Shown: one piece after another, positions 16,214 to 24,105 of the stretch
Layout: each line of letters opens with the position of its first letter
Position numbering within the stretch: the stretch's first letter is position 1
Notes under the pieces: model-generated
Told to the model about the DNA's origin: nothing
The model's database searches: none
What the model saw: only the letters and a program-made list of their open reading frames with translations
Position numbers and translations under genes: made by a program
Assembly: GCA_023665935.1 (NCBI GenBank)
Contig: JAMPCZ010000012.1
Coordinates: 1 to 33,549, forward strand
Direction of reading: 5' to 3'
DNA: 33,549 bases
Origin: Muribaculaceae bacterium
Lineage (GTDB): Bacteria > Cyanobacteriota > Vampirovibrionia > Gastranaerophilales > Gastranaerophilaceae

Positions 16214-16558
16214 ATGAAAAAATTATTGATTTCAGTTATGATGTTAAGTGTTTTATTTGTTGGAACTGGGGCTTTTGCAGGTACACTTTCCGATAAGTTG
16301 AATAATGCTGCAAATGCTGTAAGTAAAAAAGAACAAGCTTTAACCCAAGCTCAAAAAGATGCGCAAGCAAGACAAAAAGCTCGCGAGCAAGAGATTCAAA
16401 AACAAAGAGAAGCTAATCAAAAAGCGGCAGAGCAAAGAAAAAAAGAATGGGAACAAAAGCAAGCTCAAGCTAAAAAAGATGCAGAAGCAAGACAAAAAGC
16501 TAGAGAAAAAGCGGTTCAAGAAAAGAAAGATGCTTGGAACACTTTAATCGGAAAATAA
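16214..16558 (+). CDS. exported Lys/Gln/Ala-rich repeat protein
   Basis: The 114-residue protein has a clear signal peptide (MKKLLISVMMLSVLFVGTGAFA, cleavage after AFA at residue 22). The rest is one long charged helix made of Ala, Gln, Lys, Glu and Arg. It contains a 40-residue internal duplication: DAQARQKAREQEIQ from residue 49 and DAEARQKAREKAVQ from residue 89. It is probably a periplasmic coiled-coil or cell-surface binding protein, but no family is assigned. It directly follows the preceding gene (spacing 0), and the operon terminator follows. Confidence 0.78.
   Translation: MKKLLISVMMLSVLFVGTGAFAGTLSDKLNNAANAVSKKEQALTQAQKDAQARQKAREQEIQKQREANQKAAEQRKKEWEQKQAQAKKDAEARQKAREKAVQEKKDAWNTLIGK
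16358..16519 (+). repeat. 40-codon internal duplication
   Basis: Within the exported-helix gene, the segments 16358-16399 and 16478-16519 are near-identical at the DNA level over the core and encode DAQARQKAREQEIQ and DAEARQKAREKAVQ. The offset is exactly 120 bases, so reading frame is preserved. This suggests a tandem duplication of a helical unit. Confidence 0.75.
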
Positions 16559-16583
16559 TTTGATTAAATAATACAGTGTCAGC

Positions 16584-16619
16584 GGCGGATTTTTACGAAT
16601 GTAAAAATCCGCCTTTTTT
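16584..16619 (+). terminator. strong Rho-independent terminator
   Basis: A 13-base perfect stem, GGCGGATTTTTAC (16584-16596) with GTAAAAATCCGCC (16601-16613), a GAAT loop and TTTTTT directly after. It closes the 13986-16558 operon and insulates it from the ilvB promoter, which starts two bases later. Confidence 0.92.
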
Positions 16620-16620
16620 C

Positions 16621-16649
16621 TTGCTATCAAAACATATCCGTGATATTAT
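16621..16649 (+). promoter_or_regulatory. probable promoter of the ilvB-type gene
   Basis: TTGCTA (-35, 4 of 6) at 16621-16626, a 17-base spacer and TATTAT (-10, 5 of 6) at 16644-16649. Transcription would start near 16656 and give a short leader of about 27 bases containing AAGGGA. There is no room for a leader-peptide attenuator, so branched-chain attenuation is not evident. Confidence 0.5.
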
Positions 16650-16682
16650 AGGCTAGTCAGATAAGGGAACTTTCAATTATTT

Positions 16683-18311
16683 ATGATAGTCGAAAACGAA
16701 ATAAAAATAGCAAAAGGTGCAAAAATTCTTGTTGAAACACTCAAAATTTTGGGTGTTGATACTATTTTTGGCTATCCTGGCGGAATCGTTTTGGATGTTT
16801 ATAATGAGTTATTTGACTGCAAAGATATTAAGCATATATTAGTTCGGCATGAACAGTCGGCGGTGCATGCTGCTGAGGGGTATGCAAGGACAAGCGGTAA
16901 ATGCGGTGTTGTTATTGTAACCTCGGGACCCGGAGCGACGAATACGGTGTCAGGAATCGTGAATGCTTATCTTGACGGTTATCCGCTTCTTGTTTTGACA
17001 GGGCAGGTTTCTAAAAGGTTAATTGGTAAAAATTCGTTTCAGGAAGCTGATATTTGTGATATTACTAAATCTTGTACGAAAAAAACTTACCAAGTTACTT
17101 CCGCAAAAGATATTCAGCCTGTTTTGAAAGAGGCTCTTTCTGTTGCGATGTCGGGGAAAAAAGGTCCTGTTGTGGTTGATTTGGTCAAGGATATTTTTAC
17201 CGAATCTGCTGAATTTGATTCGATTGATTATTTAGAATCGGCTTATAAAAGCAGCGTTTCTGATTTTGATATAAATAATTTAGCTGATAGAATAAATAAT
17301 TCTTTGAACCCGGTGATTGTTTGTGGCGGCGGGGTTCGTCATTCGGGAGCTGAGGATTTATTATATAATTTTATCCAAAAAACTTCTATCCCTGTTGTTG
17401 ACACAATGATGGGACTTGGGGCATATCATCAGGATGCCGAAAATTATTTGGGTATGGTTGGAATTTTTGGAGATAAAGCCGCAAATAAAGTTCTAAAGGA
17501 TTCTGATTTGATTATATCGCTTGGAGCAAGGTTTAACGATAGAATTACGTGCATGTTTGACGATGCGGATTTCGCGGGTAAGTTTTTCCAAGTTGATATC
17601 AATGGAGATGAAATTTCAAAAAATATTTCTGCGGCTGGCTTTATTATCGGAGATATTTTTGAGGTATTAAACAGGCTGAATCATAAAGAAATAAAGAATT
17701 TTTCTGATTGGCTTGATAGTGCAAAAAGTTTAAAAAGTTTAAATGTCAAAAGTCAAAAAACAACAAATCTGCTTCATTCATTTGAGGTTGTAAGCAAGAT
17801 TAATGAATTTACAAAGAATAAAAATGTTATTTTTACGTCTGAAGTTGGGCAGCATCAACTTTGGGCGGCAAGGAATTTGACGTTTAATAAAAATCGTAAA
17901 ATTTTAATGTCAGGCGGTTCAGGTACTATGGGATTCGGTTTCCCTGCCGCAATTGGAGCGGCTATTGCTAATCCTGATTCCGAGATAGTTTGTATTGCGG
18001 GTGACGGCTCTTTTCAAATGGGGCTTCAAGAACTCGCAACTTGCGCCGATTACGGCTTAAATATAAAAGTAATGATATTAAATAATGGGTACTTGGGAAT
18101 GGTAAGACAGCTCCAGGAAAAGAATTTTGGTGCGCGCTATTCTCAGACAAGTATCTCAAACCCTGATTTTGTACAATTAGTACAAAGTTATGGGCTGAAG
18201 GCAGTAAGAGTATCAACTTTAGATTGTGTTGATAAGGCTTTAGATACTGCGTTTTCAACAGACGGCACATTTGTTATTGATTTTGCCGTTGAACCGATGG
18301 AGATTCTATAA
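16683..18311 (+). CDS. ilvB: acetolactate synthase large subunit (IlvB-type)
   Basis: Thiamine-diphosphate enzyme joining pyruvate to pyruvate or 2-oxobutyrate, first common step of branched-chain amino acid synthesis. The 542 residues have FGYPGG at 29-34, catalytic E57 in RHEQ, TSGPGATN, an FQEADI segment, the FAD/RFDDR-like site GARFNDRIT and the C-terminal ThDP motif GDGSF with NNGYLGMVRQ. FAD-site conservation favours the biosynthetic form over catabolic AlsS. No ilvN, ilvC or ilvD is adjacent, which is unusual. AAGGGA lies 14 bases upstream of the ATG, a long spacing. It may serve another 2-oxoacid condensation. Confidence 0.88.
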   Translation: MIVENEIKIAKGAKILVETLKILGVDTIFGYPGGIVLDVYNELFDCKDIKHILVRHEQSAVHAAEGYARTSGKCGVVIVTSGPGATNTVSGIVNAYLDGYPLLVLTGQVSKRLIGKNSFQEADICDITKSCTKKTYQVTSAKDIQPVLKEALSVAMSGKKGPVVVDLVKDIFTESAEFDSIDYLESAYKSSVSDFDINNLADRINNSLNPVIVCGGGVRHSGAEDLLYNFIQKTSIPVVDTMMGLGAYHQDAENYLGMVGIFGDKAANKVLKDSDLIISLGARFNDRITCMFDDADFAGKFFQVDINGDEISKNISAAGFIIGDIFEVLNRLNHKEIKNFSDWLDSAKSLKSLNVKSQKTTNLLHSFEVVSKINEFTKNKNVIFTSEVGQHQLWAARNLTFNKNRKILMSGGSGTMGFGFPAAIGAAIANPDSEIVCIAGDGSFQMGLQELATCADYGLNIKVMILNNGYLGMVRQLQEKNFGARYSQTSISNPDFVQLVQSYGLKAVRVSTLDCVDKALDTAFSTDGTFVIDFAVEPMEIL

Positions 18312-18367
18312 AAATATTATCCCCCGCACAGTTTTGACACCCCTTTGGAAGAGGCTTGAACAATATA

Positions 18368-18532
18368 ATGAGAGATTCACAAATTAAGGAAATAAAGGCA
18401 TTTTACTCCTCTAAACTGAGAAAAAATACGCTGCCGGCAGGGAATGACGGTGGTAAAACTCCGAATGAGCCTGTTTCAAAACCGTTTTTCAATTCCGTTA
18501 TGGCCAAGTTGAAAACCCCTCCGCAAAGGTAA
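18368..18532 (+). CDS. possible 54-residue small protein
   Basis: An ATG-initiated ORF downstream of ilvB encodes a basic, polar peptide starting MRDSQIKEIKAFYSSKL and ending MAKLKTPPQR, with no signal peptide and no known motif. GGAAGAGG lies 13 bases before the ATG, rather far. It ends 1 base before the end of the convergent PurN-like gene. Its codon use resembles that of its neighbours and it fills an otherwise empty 220-base gap. Could be chance. Confidence 0.4.
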   Translation: MRDSQIKEIKAFYSSKLRKNTLPAGNDGGKTPNEPVSKPFFNSVMAKLKTPPQR

Positions 18533-18533
18533 T

Positions 18534-19037
18534 TTAGTGAGAGCAATGTGAGCAATTCCCACCGCAGGAGCCGCTGCAACCTCCGGTTATCAAGTCGCTG
18601 AAATCAAATACGGTATCGTTTAAAACTGTTGATATAACTTTCGGATAAACTTGGATGGCAAGTTTTATCAGCGAACTTTTTAGTTCGTCAAAGTGGGTTG
18701 AGTTACCGATAAGTATTGGAGCTTGAGCGATAATTTTGCTGTAAAAATTATCCTTTTCTACATTGTGGATAGTTATTCCGCTGACTTTTGCTCCGTATAA
18801 AAAGCTTTGTTGAATAGCATCTTCCCCCTTAAAAGATGGCAGTAATGAGGGGTGAATATTTAGGATTTGCCCCTCATAATCCAACTTTTCTTCATTGAAT
18901 CCTGTCAGAACCAAAAATTTATATTCTGATAAGTCTGCGTTTTTTTCAACAATTTCGCATTTATCTTCAAAATATTTTTTTATTGCCGAATTAAGTTCTG
19001 TGTTTTCGGAACTTATTATTGCAAATTTTTTGTTCAT
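18534..19037 (-). CDS. PurN-like formyltransferase homologue, probably not catalytic
   Basis: Related to glycinamide ribonucleotide formyltransferase: residues 58-71 (ILNIHPSLLPSFKG) match the PurN core, with N60 and H62 equal to catalytic Asn and His. VSGITIH and IIAQAPILIGNST follow the family pattern. The third catalytic residue, Asp144 in E. coli, aligns with F98 in KDNFYSK. The N-terminal glycine-rich GAR-phosphate loop is also missing (IISSENTELNSAI). A tail GGCSGSCGGNCSHCSH carries four Cys and two His. It is 167 residues long against about 200. It may be a pseudoenzyme, a diverged formyltransferase or a metal-binding regulator. It is monocistronic and no other pur genes are nearby. 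Confidence 0.75.
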   Translation of the reverse strand: MNKKFAIISSENTELNSAIKKYFEDKCEIVEKNADLSEYKFLVLTGFNEEKLDYEGQILNIHPSLLPSFKGEDAIQQSFLYGAKVSGITIHNVEKDNFYSKIIAQAPILIGNSTHFDELKSSLIKLAIQVYPKVISTVLNDTVFDFSDLITGGCSGSCGGNCSHCSH

Positions 19038-19120
19038 GTTAACCTCGCTTGTAAGATTTTAATACAAAAAGGCAAAAAATAAAATTCACGTGTATTAATA
19101 CAATGAAGGGAAAATTACGT

Positions 19121-19552
19121 ATGAAAATTTATTCGACTAAGCCGGTATCATTTGGGATGAAGATTCCTGTAAAAACTGCGATAGAAGCTGCAAGCGGCAG
19201 ATTTTTAAGAGATGCAAAAATTGCGCACCCTGCTCAATTGGATTTGTTATCAAAATTGGGTTCAATAGATGTCCGCCAGTTGTACTTAGGTGAAGTAGCG
19301 GATGGTTTGCGAAACATGTCGCATTTGATTCGTGCCCGTCATCCGGAAGTAGCTTCGGCAGCCGAGAGAATTAATAAAGAATGCGATATTATAAATCAGG
19401 ATAGAACATTTTTACCTGAAAGTGAAGAAATCATAAAAAAGCAAATATCTCAAATGTTAAACGGAGAAGCTAAAAAAATCGGTAAAAAGTTTATTGATAT
19501 AAGTTCAATGACCTTGGAAGAGTTAGGATTAGATAAATATGCAAATTTATAG
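19121..19552 (+). CDS. hypothetical protein with N-terminal VSFG motif
   Basis: The 143-residue protein starts MKIYSTKPVSFGMKIP, with F11 in the Ser-Phe-Gly motif seen in other hypothetical proteins of this window. I chose ATG 19121 over 19103 because AAGGGA at 19107-19112 has ideal spacing to it and TACAAT (a possible -10) overlaps the earlier ATG. The body is helical, with HLIRARHPEVASAAERINKE near 70-90 and a Leu/Ile-rich end. There is no membrane segment and no known family. Its last 14 bases overlap the next gene, so translation is probably coupled. Confidence 0.78.
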   Translation: MKIYSTKPVSFGMKIPVKTAIEAASGRFLRDAKIAHPAQLDLLSKLGSIDVRQLYLGEVADGLRNMSHLIRARHPEVASAAERINKECDIINQDRTFLPESEEIIKKQISQMLNGEAKKIGKKFIDISSMTLEELGLDKYANL

Positions 19553-19844
19553 TAATACTAAAACTATACCCCAAACATTTACCTCAAGGTTTAATCTTGA
19601 AGATTATCAGACTAAACGTTCGTTGCAAGCTCTTAATCGTATGTTGGCAGAAAAACGGGACGGTGCGGAGCTTTATGATTCTTTTATTAAAAAGGTTGAA
19701 TTGGACGGAAGTAATGATGTTTTTGATTTCCATCAATTTTATAAATATTTTGATATGATTAATGTAAAAACAAACAGAGTTACAAGATTTCATAACCGAA
19801 CTTTGATAAAGAAACTTTTGGAATTTATTAATGGAAAATTATAA
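19539..19844 (+). CDS. hypothetical protein, partner of the upstream gene
   Basis: The 101-residue protein starts MQIYSNTKTIPQTFTSRF. The first residues resemble those of the upstream protein (both M-x-IYS), and F14 follows the same polar-leader-then-Phe pattern. The rest is basic and helical (RSLQALNRMLAEKRDGAELY and RFHNRTLIKKLLEFINGKL). It overlaps the upstream gene by 14 bases in another frame. No family is known. A palindromic element follows 9 bases after the stop. Confidence 0.72.
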   Translation: MQIYSNTKTIPQTFTSRFNLEDYQTKRSLQALNRMLAEKRDGAELYDSFIKKVELDGSNDVFDFHQFYKYFDMINVKTNRVTRFHNRTLIKKLLEFINGKL

Positions 19845-19853
19845 TAAAAGTAG

Positions 19854-19908
19854 AACGAGGAAATCTTGTCATTCTGAACTAGTTTCAGAATCTTAAGATT
19901 TCCTCGTT
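19854..19908. repeat. nested palindromic repeat, copy 1, possible bidirectional terminator
   Basis: An outer perfect inverted repeat AACGAGGAAATCTT (19854-19867) with AAGATTTCCTCGTT (19895-19908) encloses a core (19867-19894) that recurs at 28895-28922 with 27 of 28 bases identical. The core is itself palindromic (ATTCTGAA and TTTCAGAAT). T-rich DNA follows on the plus strand, and it lies between convergent genes, so it may end transcription from both sides. Confidence 0.8.
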
Positions 19909-19929
19909 TTGACTTTATTTTATTTTTTA

Positions 19930-21135
19930 TTAGTGGCAAAGTGCAAGAAGTACTCCGGCTGCAACAGCTGAACCGATTACACCTGCTACGTTTGGCCCCA
20001 TAGCGTGCATTAGTAAGTAGTTTTGATTATTGTATTCAAGACCTACTTTGTTTGATACACGTGCTGCCATCGGTACTGCAGAAACACCTGCTGAGCCGAT
20101 TAACGGGTTGATAGGTTTAATTTCTTTGCCTGTGATTTTACCGATAATATTCGTACATACGTTCATCAATTTTGCCATCAATACACCTGCTGCGGTTGCA
20201 AACGAGAATGCAATGATACCCAAAACAAGGATGAACAGAGTTTGAACAGTCAAGAATTGTTCGGCTGAAAGTTTTGAACCAACAGATAATCCTAAGAAAA
20301 TAGTAACGATGTTAATTAAAGCATTTTGCATTGTATCGGATAATCTGTCAACAACGCCGCATTCTTTACAAAGGTTACCAAATGTTAACGCACCAACCAG
20401 CGGACAAGCATCAGGCAAGAAGATTATACATAGACCCAATACTACAAGCGGGAATATGATTTTTTCTCTTTTTGAAACTGTACGTAGTTGATCCATTTGG
20501 ATTTGACGTTCTTTTTGAGTTGTTAAAAGTTTCATAATCGGCGGTTGGATAACCGGAACCAAAGCCATATATGAATATGCTGCAACTGCAATCGCACCTA
20601 AAAGTTCAGGTGCAAGTTTTGAAGTTACATAAATTGAAGTCGGACCGTCAGCACCACCGATGATACCGATAGCACCTGATTGAGGCAGGGTAAACCCAAA
20701 ACAGCAAAGAGCCAATAATAATGCTCCGAATATACCGAATTGAGCGGCACCGCCTAAAAGTGCAGTTTTAGGGTTTGCAATCAACGGACCGAAGTCTGTC
20801 ATTGCACCAACGCCCATAAAGATTATTAATGGGAACAAACCTTTGTGAATACCTGCTTCGTAAATGATTCCCAAAAATCCTGTTGGGTCAGCTATACCTG
20901 CCATTGGAATATTTGAAAGCAATCCGCCGAACGCGATTGGAACCAACAATAATGGTTCGTATTGTTTTTTGATACCTAACCAAAGTAAGAACAAACAGAT
21001 AACAAGCATTATCGGGTGTCCGAATTGGTGCAGGAATTGTTCAAATCCACTTGTGATAGCCGGATCTGCTTTTTCTATCATGTTATAAATGCCTGTAGAT
21101 TGCCACAGTTGCATTAATCCTTCAGATAATATCAT
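19930..21135 (-). CDS. oadB: Na+-translocating decarboxylase beta subunit (OadB)
   Basis: Membrane subunit that decarboxylates carboxybiotin and pumps Na+ outwards. The 401 residues contain about nine to eleven hydrophobic segments. They carry the OadB hallmarks [17 protein letters not shown] at 160-176 with the essential Asp (D163), the [14 protein letters not shown] stretch and the C-terminal [20 protein letters not shown] perfect AGGAGG precedes the ATG, 14 bases after oadA. It is the last gene of birA-oadG-oadA-oadB. Confidence 0.95.
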   Translation of the reverse strand: MILSEGLMQLWQSTGIYNMIEKADPAITSGFEQFLHQFGHPIMLVICLFLLWLGIKKQYEPLLLVPIAFGGLLSNIPMAGIADPTGFLGIIYEAGIHKGLFPLIIFMGVGAMTDFGPLIANPKTALLGGAAQFGIFGALLLALCCFGFTLPQSGAIGIIGGADGPTSIYVTSKLAPELLGAIAVAAYSYMALVPVIQPPIMKLLTTQKERQIQMDQLRTVSKREKIIFPLVVLGLCIIFLPDACPLVGALTFGNLCKECGVVDRLSDTMQNALINIVTIFLGLSVGSKLSAEQFLTVQTLFILVLGIIAFSFATAAGVLMAKLMNVCTNIIGKITGKEIKPINPLIGSAGVSAVPMAARVSNKVGLEYNNQNYLLMHAMGPNVAGVIGSAVAAGVLLALCH

Positions 21136-21149
21136 TTTCTACCTCCTGA

Positions 21150-22955
21150 CTAACCTACTGTAACCAATACTTGACCTGTTTGAACTTTGTTACCGACTTC
21201 AATATCAACAGATGAAACAGTACCTGATACAGGTGATTTTATTTCGGTTTCCATTTTCATAGCTTCTACAACTGCGATAACGTCGCCTTCATTGATAGAA
21301 TCTCCGACTGCTACTAATACTTTTAGTACGTTACCAGGTAATGCGGCTTTGATTGGAGTGCCTTCGCCTGAACCTGATGATGCTGCGGCTTCAATACCTT
21401 CTTTAACGTTGTAGTCGTAAGCTTTACCGTTAACTGTAGCTTTATCGCCGTTAAATTCTACAGCGTATTTTTTACCGTTAACTGTTACGGTAAATTCATT
21501 TGCGTTTGAAGATACAGAAGATTCAGTAGGTTTGTTAGCTGTTTTGTTAACAGAAACAGTACCTTTACCTAATAAGAAGTCAATACCTTTATCAACATTA
21601 CCGTCTTTACATGCAGCTGCGATGAATAAGTTTTCATCTGTTACAGGAAGTCCTGCAGCTTTCAATCTTTCTTCAGCTGCTTTCAATCCTTTTTCAGGGT
21701 CTTTATCGTTTAAGTCAACAACTTTTTCTGTAGTTGGAGCCATACCGATTTTTTCTTCAGCCCACTTAACAAGTTCAGGATCAGGTTCACAAGGAGTTTT
21801 TCCAAAGTAACCCAATAACATTTTTGCATACCCTGGGTTAGCTTTTTCCCATGGTGTTTCTGAAATTGCGTTCAAGAATGATTGTTGTGCATAGAATTGA
21901 GAAACCGGAGTTACAGATGTTGCAAAACCTCCTCTTTCAACAACTTCTTTCATATTAGCAATAAGTTTAGGGAATTTATCCAGCATGCCCATGTCTTTTA
22001 ATTGGTTAACAGTTGTAGCTGTCGCGCCGCCCGGTAATGGAGCTTGAATAAGAATAGGGTTAACTGCAAGAGAAATAGGAGAAATCGGATAATCTTTCAT
22101 GCATTCTTTGAAGATTTCTTCTGTTTCCATGATTTTCTTAATGTCTAATCCTAAATCGTATTCAGTTCCCTTTAATGCGTGCCACATAGATATGATATCA
22201 GGTTGACCTGTACCGCCTGAAACAGGTTTCATTGCTAAGTCGATACCGTCAGCACCACCGTCAAGAGCAGCTAAATAAGCAGCTAATCCGGTACCTGCAG
22301 TTTCGTGAGAGTGGAAGCGGATGTGAGCATCTGAGCCAAGAATTTCACGGGCCATTTTTACTGTTTCATAAACTTTTCTAGGGTTTGAAGTACCTGATGC
22401 ATCTTTGAATGCCAAAGAGTCAAACGGAATACCTGCATCAAGAATATTTCTCAAAACTCTTTCATAAAATGCTACATCATGCGCACCTTCACAGCCGTAT
22501 GGAAGCTCCATCATTGTGATAGTTACTTCGTGCTGCATTCCGTGTTTTTTGATTGAATTAGCTGAATCAATCAAGTTGTTAACATCATTTAATGCGTCAA
22601 AGTTTCTAACAACGTTAACACCATGTTTTGCAAACATTTTTGCGTGCATATCAATAACATCACGAGGCTGAGAATTCAAACCTACAACGTTCACGCCACG
22701 TGCCAATGATTGCAATTTAACATCTGGTCCAACAGCTTCTCTAATTTTATCCATAGTTTCAAACGCGTTTTCATTACAGAAGAAAATCGGAGCCTGAAAT
22801 CTTGCGCCACCAGCTGTTTCAAAGTGGTTGATACCGGCATCTACAGCTGCCTTCAAAGCTGGAATAAAGTCTTCAACTAAAACTTTTGCCCCGTAAATTG
22901 ATTGGAAACCATCTCTAAATGAGGTATCCATAACTTTAATAAGTTTTTTACTCAT
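21150..22955 (-). CDS. oadA: oxaloacetate decarboxylase alpha subunit with biotin domain (OadA)
   Basis: Carboxyltransferase that moves CO2 from oxaloacetate (or a similar 2-oxoacid) to biotin. The 601 residues start MSKKLIKVMDTSFRDGFQS, which departs from the usual DTTLRDAHQS. They continue with LAFKDASGTSNP, FHSHETAGTGLAAYLAALDG and SGGTGQPDIISMWHALKGT of the transcarboxylase barrel. An Ala/Gly/Ser linker near 500-530 leads to a biotinyl domain with EAMKMETEI, biotin-accepting K567. The variant active-site motifs (DTSFRD, KDASG, HSHETAG) could mean a different 2-oxoacid, but fusion and operon fit OadA. GAAAGGA precedes the ATG. Confidence 0.93.
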   Translation of the reverse strand: MSKKLIKVMDTSFRDGFQSIYGAKVLVEDFIPALKAAVDAGINHFETAGGARFQAPIFFCNENAFETMDKIREAVGPDVKLQSLARGVNVVGLNSQPRDVIDMHAKMFAKHGVNVVRNFDALNDVNNLIDSANSIKKHGMQHEVTITMMELPYGCEGAHDVAFYERVLRNILDAGIPFDSLAFKDASGTSNPRKVYETVKMAREILGSDAHIRFHSHETAGTGLAAYLAALDGGADGIDLAMKPVSGGTGQPDIISMWHALKGTEYDLGLDIKKIMETEEIFKECMKDYPISPISLAVNPILIQAPLPGGATATTVNQLKDMGMLDKFPKLIANMKEVVERGGFATSVTPVSQFYAQQSFLNAISETPWEKANPGYAKMLLGYFGKTPCEPDPELVKWAEEKIGMAPTTEKVVDLNDKDPEKGLKAAEERLKAAGLPVTDENLFIAAACKDGNVDKGIDFLLGKGTVSVNKTANKPTESSVSSNANEFTVTVNGKKYAVEFNGDKATVNGKAYDYNVKEGIEAAASSGSGEGTPIKAALPGNVLKVLVAVGDSINEGDVIAVVEAMKMETEIKSPVSGTVSSVDIEVGNKVQTGQVLVTVG

Positions 22956-22982
22956 ATATTTTTCCTTTCATTTAATTAAATT

Positions 22983-23025
22983 CTTATTTTGTCATTCTAA
23001 GCAAAACGAGGAATCTCTTATTTTG
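22983..23025. repeat. short repeat element flanked by 9-base direct repeats
   Basis: Between oadG and oadA, TCATTCTAAGCAAAACGAGG (22992-23011, continuing to 23016) belongs to the same broad repeat type as the other elements (GTCATTCT at one end, GAATCT at the other). It is bracketed by perfect CTTATTTTG copies at 22983-22991 and 23017-23025, which look like a target-site duplication. Confidence 0.55.
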
Positions 23026-23040
23026 CCTAAATTTAACGTT

Positions 23041-23283
23041 TTATCTGCCTCTTCTTGCGGCAACTGCTGCAAGGGCAATTGCGATTGCTTCATCAACTCC
23101 TGCGCTGACTTTTTTTGCGGTAGTTTTCACTTCTTCAACCGCCTCAGGGAACAATTTGTTTAAATATGCTACTACATGTTTTAAAACAAACATTGCAAAA
23201 ATTAAGATTGTAAGGAACACAAGAACAAATCCCATGCCCATTCCGAGTAATACTAACCCGTTTGATAAATTTCCGTCTGTCAT
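23041..23283 (-). CDS. oadG: oxaloacetate decarboxylase gamma-type subunit (OadG)
   Basis: Small membrane subunit that assembles the alpha and beta subunits. The 80 residues show one strong membrane segment (about 10-35, GLVLLGMGMGFVLVFLTILI) with the family motif of Gly/Met spacing, then a short linker and Ala-rich helix ending in RRGR. Its ATG overlaps the birA stop by 4 bases (ATGA). Position between birA and oadA together with topology supports OadG although sequence conservation in this family is low. Confidence 0.88.
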   Translation of the reverse strand: MTDGNLSNGLVLLGMGMGFVLVFLTILIFAMFVLKHVVAYLNKLFPEAVEEVKTTAKKVSAGVDEAIAIALAAVAARRGR

Positions 23284-24002
23284 AAAATATCTCCTATTGT
23301 AAGTACCAGTTCATCATTCTTTTTGGTTTGCAAAACCAGGGCTCCGTTATCACTCACCCTTTTTGCAATTCCGTTTTCTATATTATTAAATATTTGCACA
23401 TTTAATTCTCTGTTTAAGAAACAGTTTCTCTCGATGTAATCGTTTTTTATAAATTCAAAACCTGTTTTCAAAAAATTGTCATAGTTGTTAAAAAATTCTT
23501 CAACCAATTGTTCTCTGAATGTATCAACATCAATTGTTTTTCCGCATTCAAGATTAAGAGCGGTTGCCAGTTTGTTTGGAATATTTTTAACATCTGTTTC
23601 ATTTGCGTTTAAATTTACTCCGATACCGACCACAAGTCCTTTCAGTTTCTTCCCGCTTATGACGGTTTCAGATAGTATACCTGCTATTTTTTTACCGTCA
23701 ATTAATACGTCATTCGGCCATTTTATTTGCGGTTTTACACCGTAAGTTTCTAAAACCTTACATAAAACAACAGACAAATACTGGGTGATATTCGGATAAA
23801 TTTCGTTAAATGTATCTGAGGGTTTTAAGATAAGTGACATGAAAAGGTTTCCTTCACCTAAATCTACCCAGTTTCGGTTCAAACGTCCTCGTCCTGAAGT
23901 TTGATGAAGAGCATGAACAACTGTGCGGTCAGGTAATGAATCAATGTTCATTTTCGCATAGCTATTCGTAGAATCTGTCTCCTCTAATCTTATATTTTTC
24001 AT
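23280..24002 (-). CDS. birA: biotin-[acetyl-CoA-carboxylase] ligase, monofunctional
   Basis: Attaches biotin to the MKM lysine of acceptor proteins. The 240 residues from ATG 24002 start MKNIRLEETDSTNSYAK and contain the biotinyl-AMP loop GRGRLNRNW at 37-45, KWPNDVLIDGKKIAGILSE at 94-112 and VVGIGVNLN. There is no N-terminal helix-turn-helix, so it cannot act as a BirA-type repressor. The start is preceded by GGGAG. A longer ORF upstream is rejected because it encodes unrelated hydrophobic sequence. A TATAAT on the minus strand at 24038-24033 is the likely -10. It is coupled to oadG by ATGA. Confidence 0.94.
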   Translation of the reverse strand: MKNIRLEETDSTNSYAKMNIDSLPDRTVVHALHQTSGRGRLNRNWVDLGEGNLFMSLILKPSDTFNEIYPNITQYLSVVLCKVLETYGVKPQIKWPNDVLIDGKKIAGILSETVISGKKLKGLVVGIGVNLNANETDVKNIPNKLATALNLECGKTIDVDTFREQLVEEFFNNYDNFLKTGFEFIKNDYIERNCFLNRELNVQIFNNIENGIAKRVSDNGALVLQTKKNDELVLTIGDIL

Positions 24003-24105
24003 GTTCTCCCCTGAGGTACAATATACACTTACATTATATAACAAACATAATAAATATATTAAAAATTTAGCGCAAATTTTATTTTGTTCATTCTTAATAT
24101 AGAAG

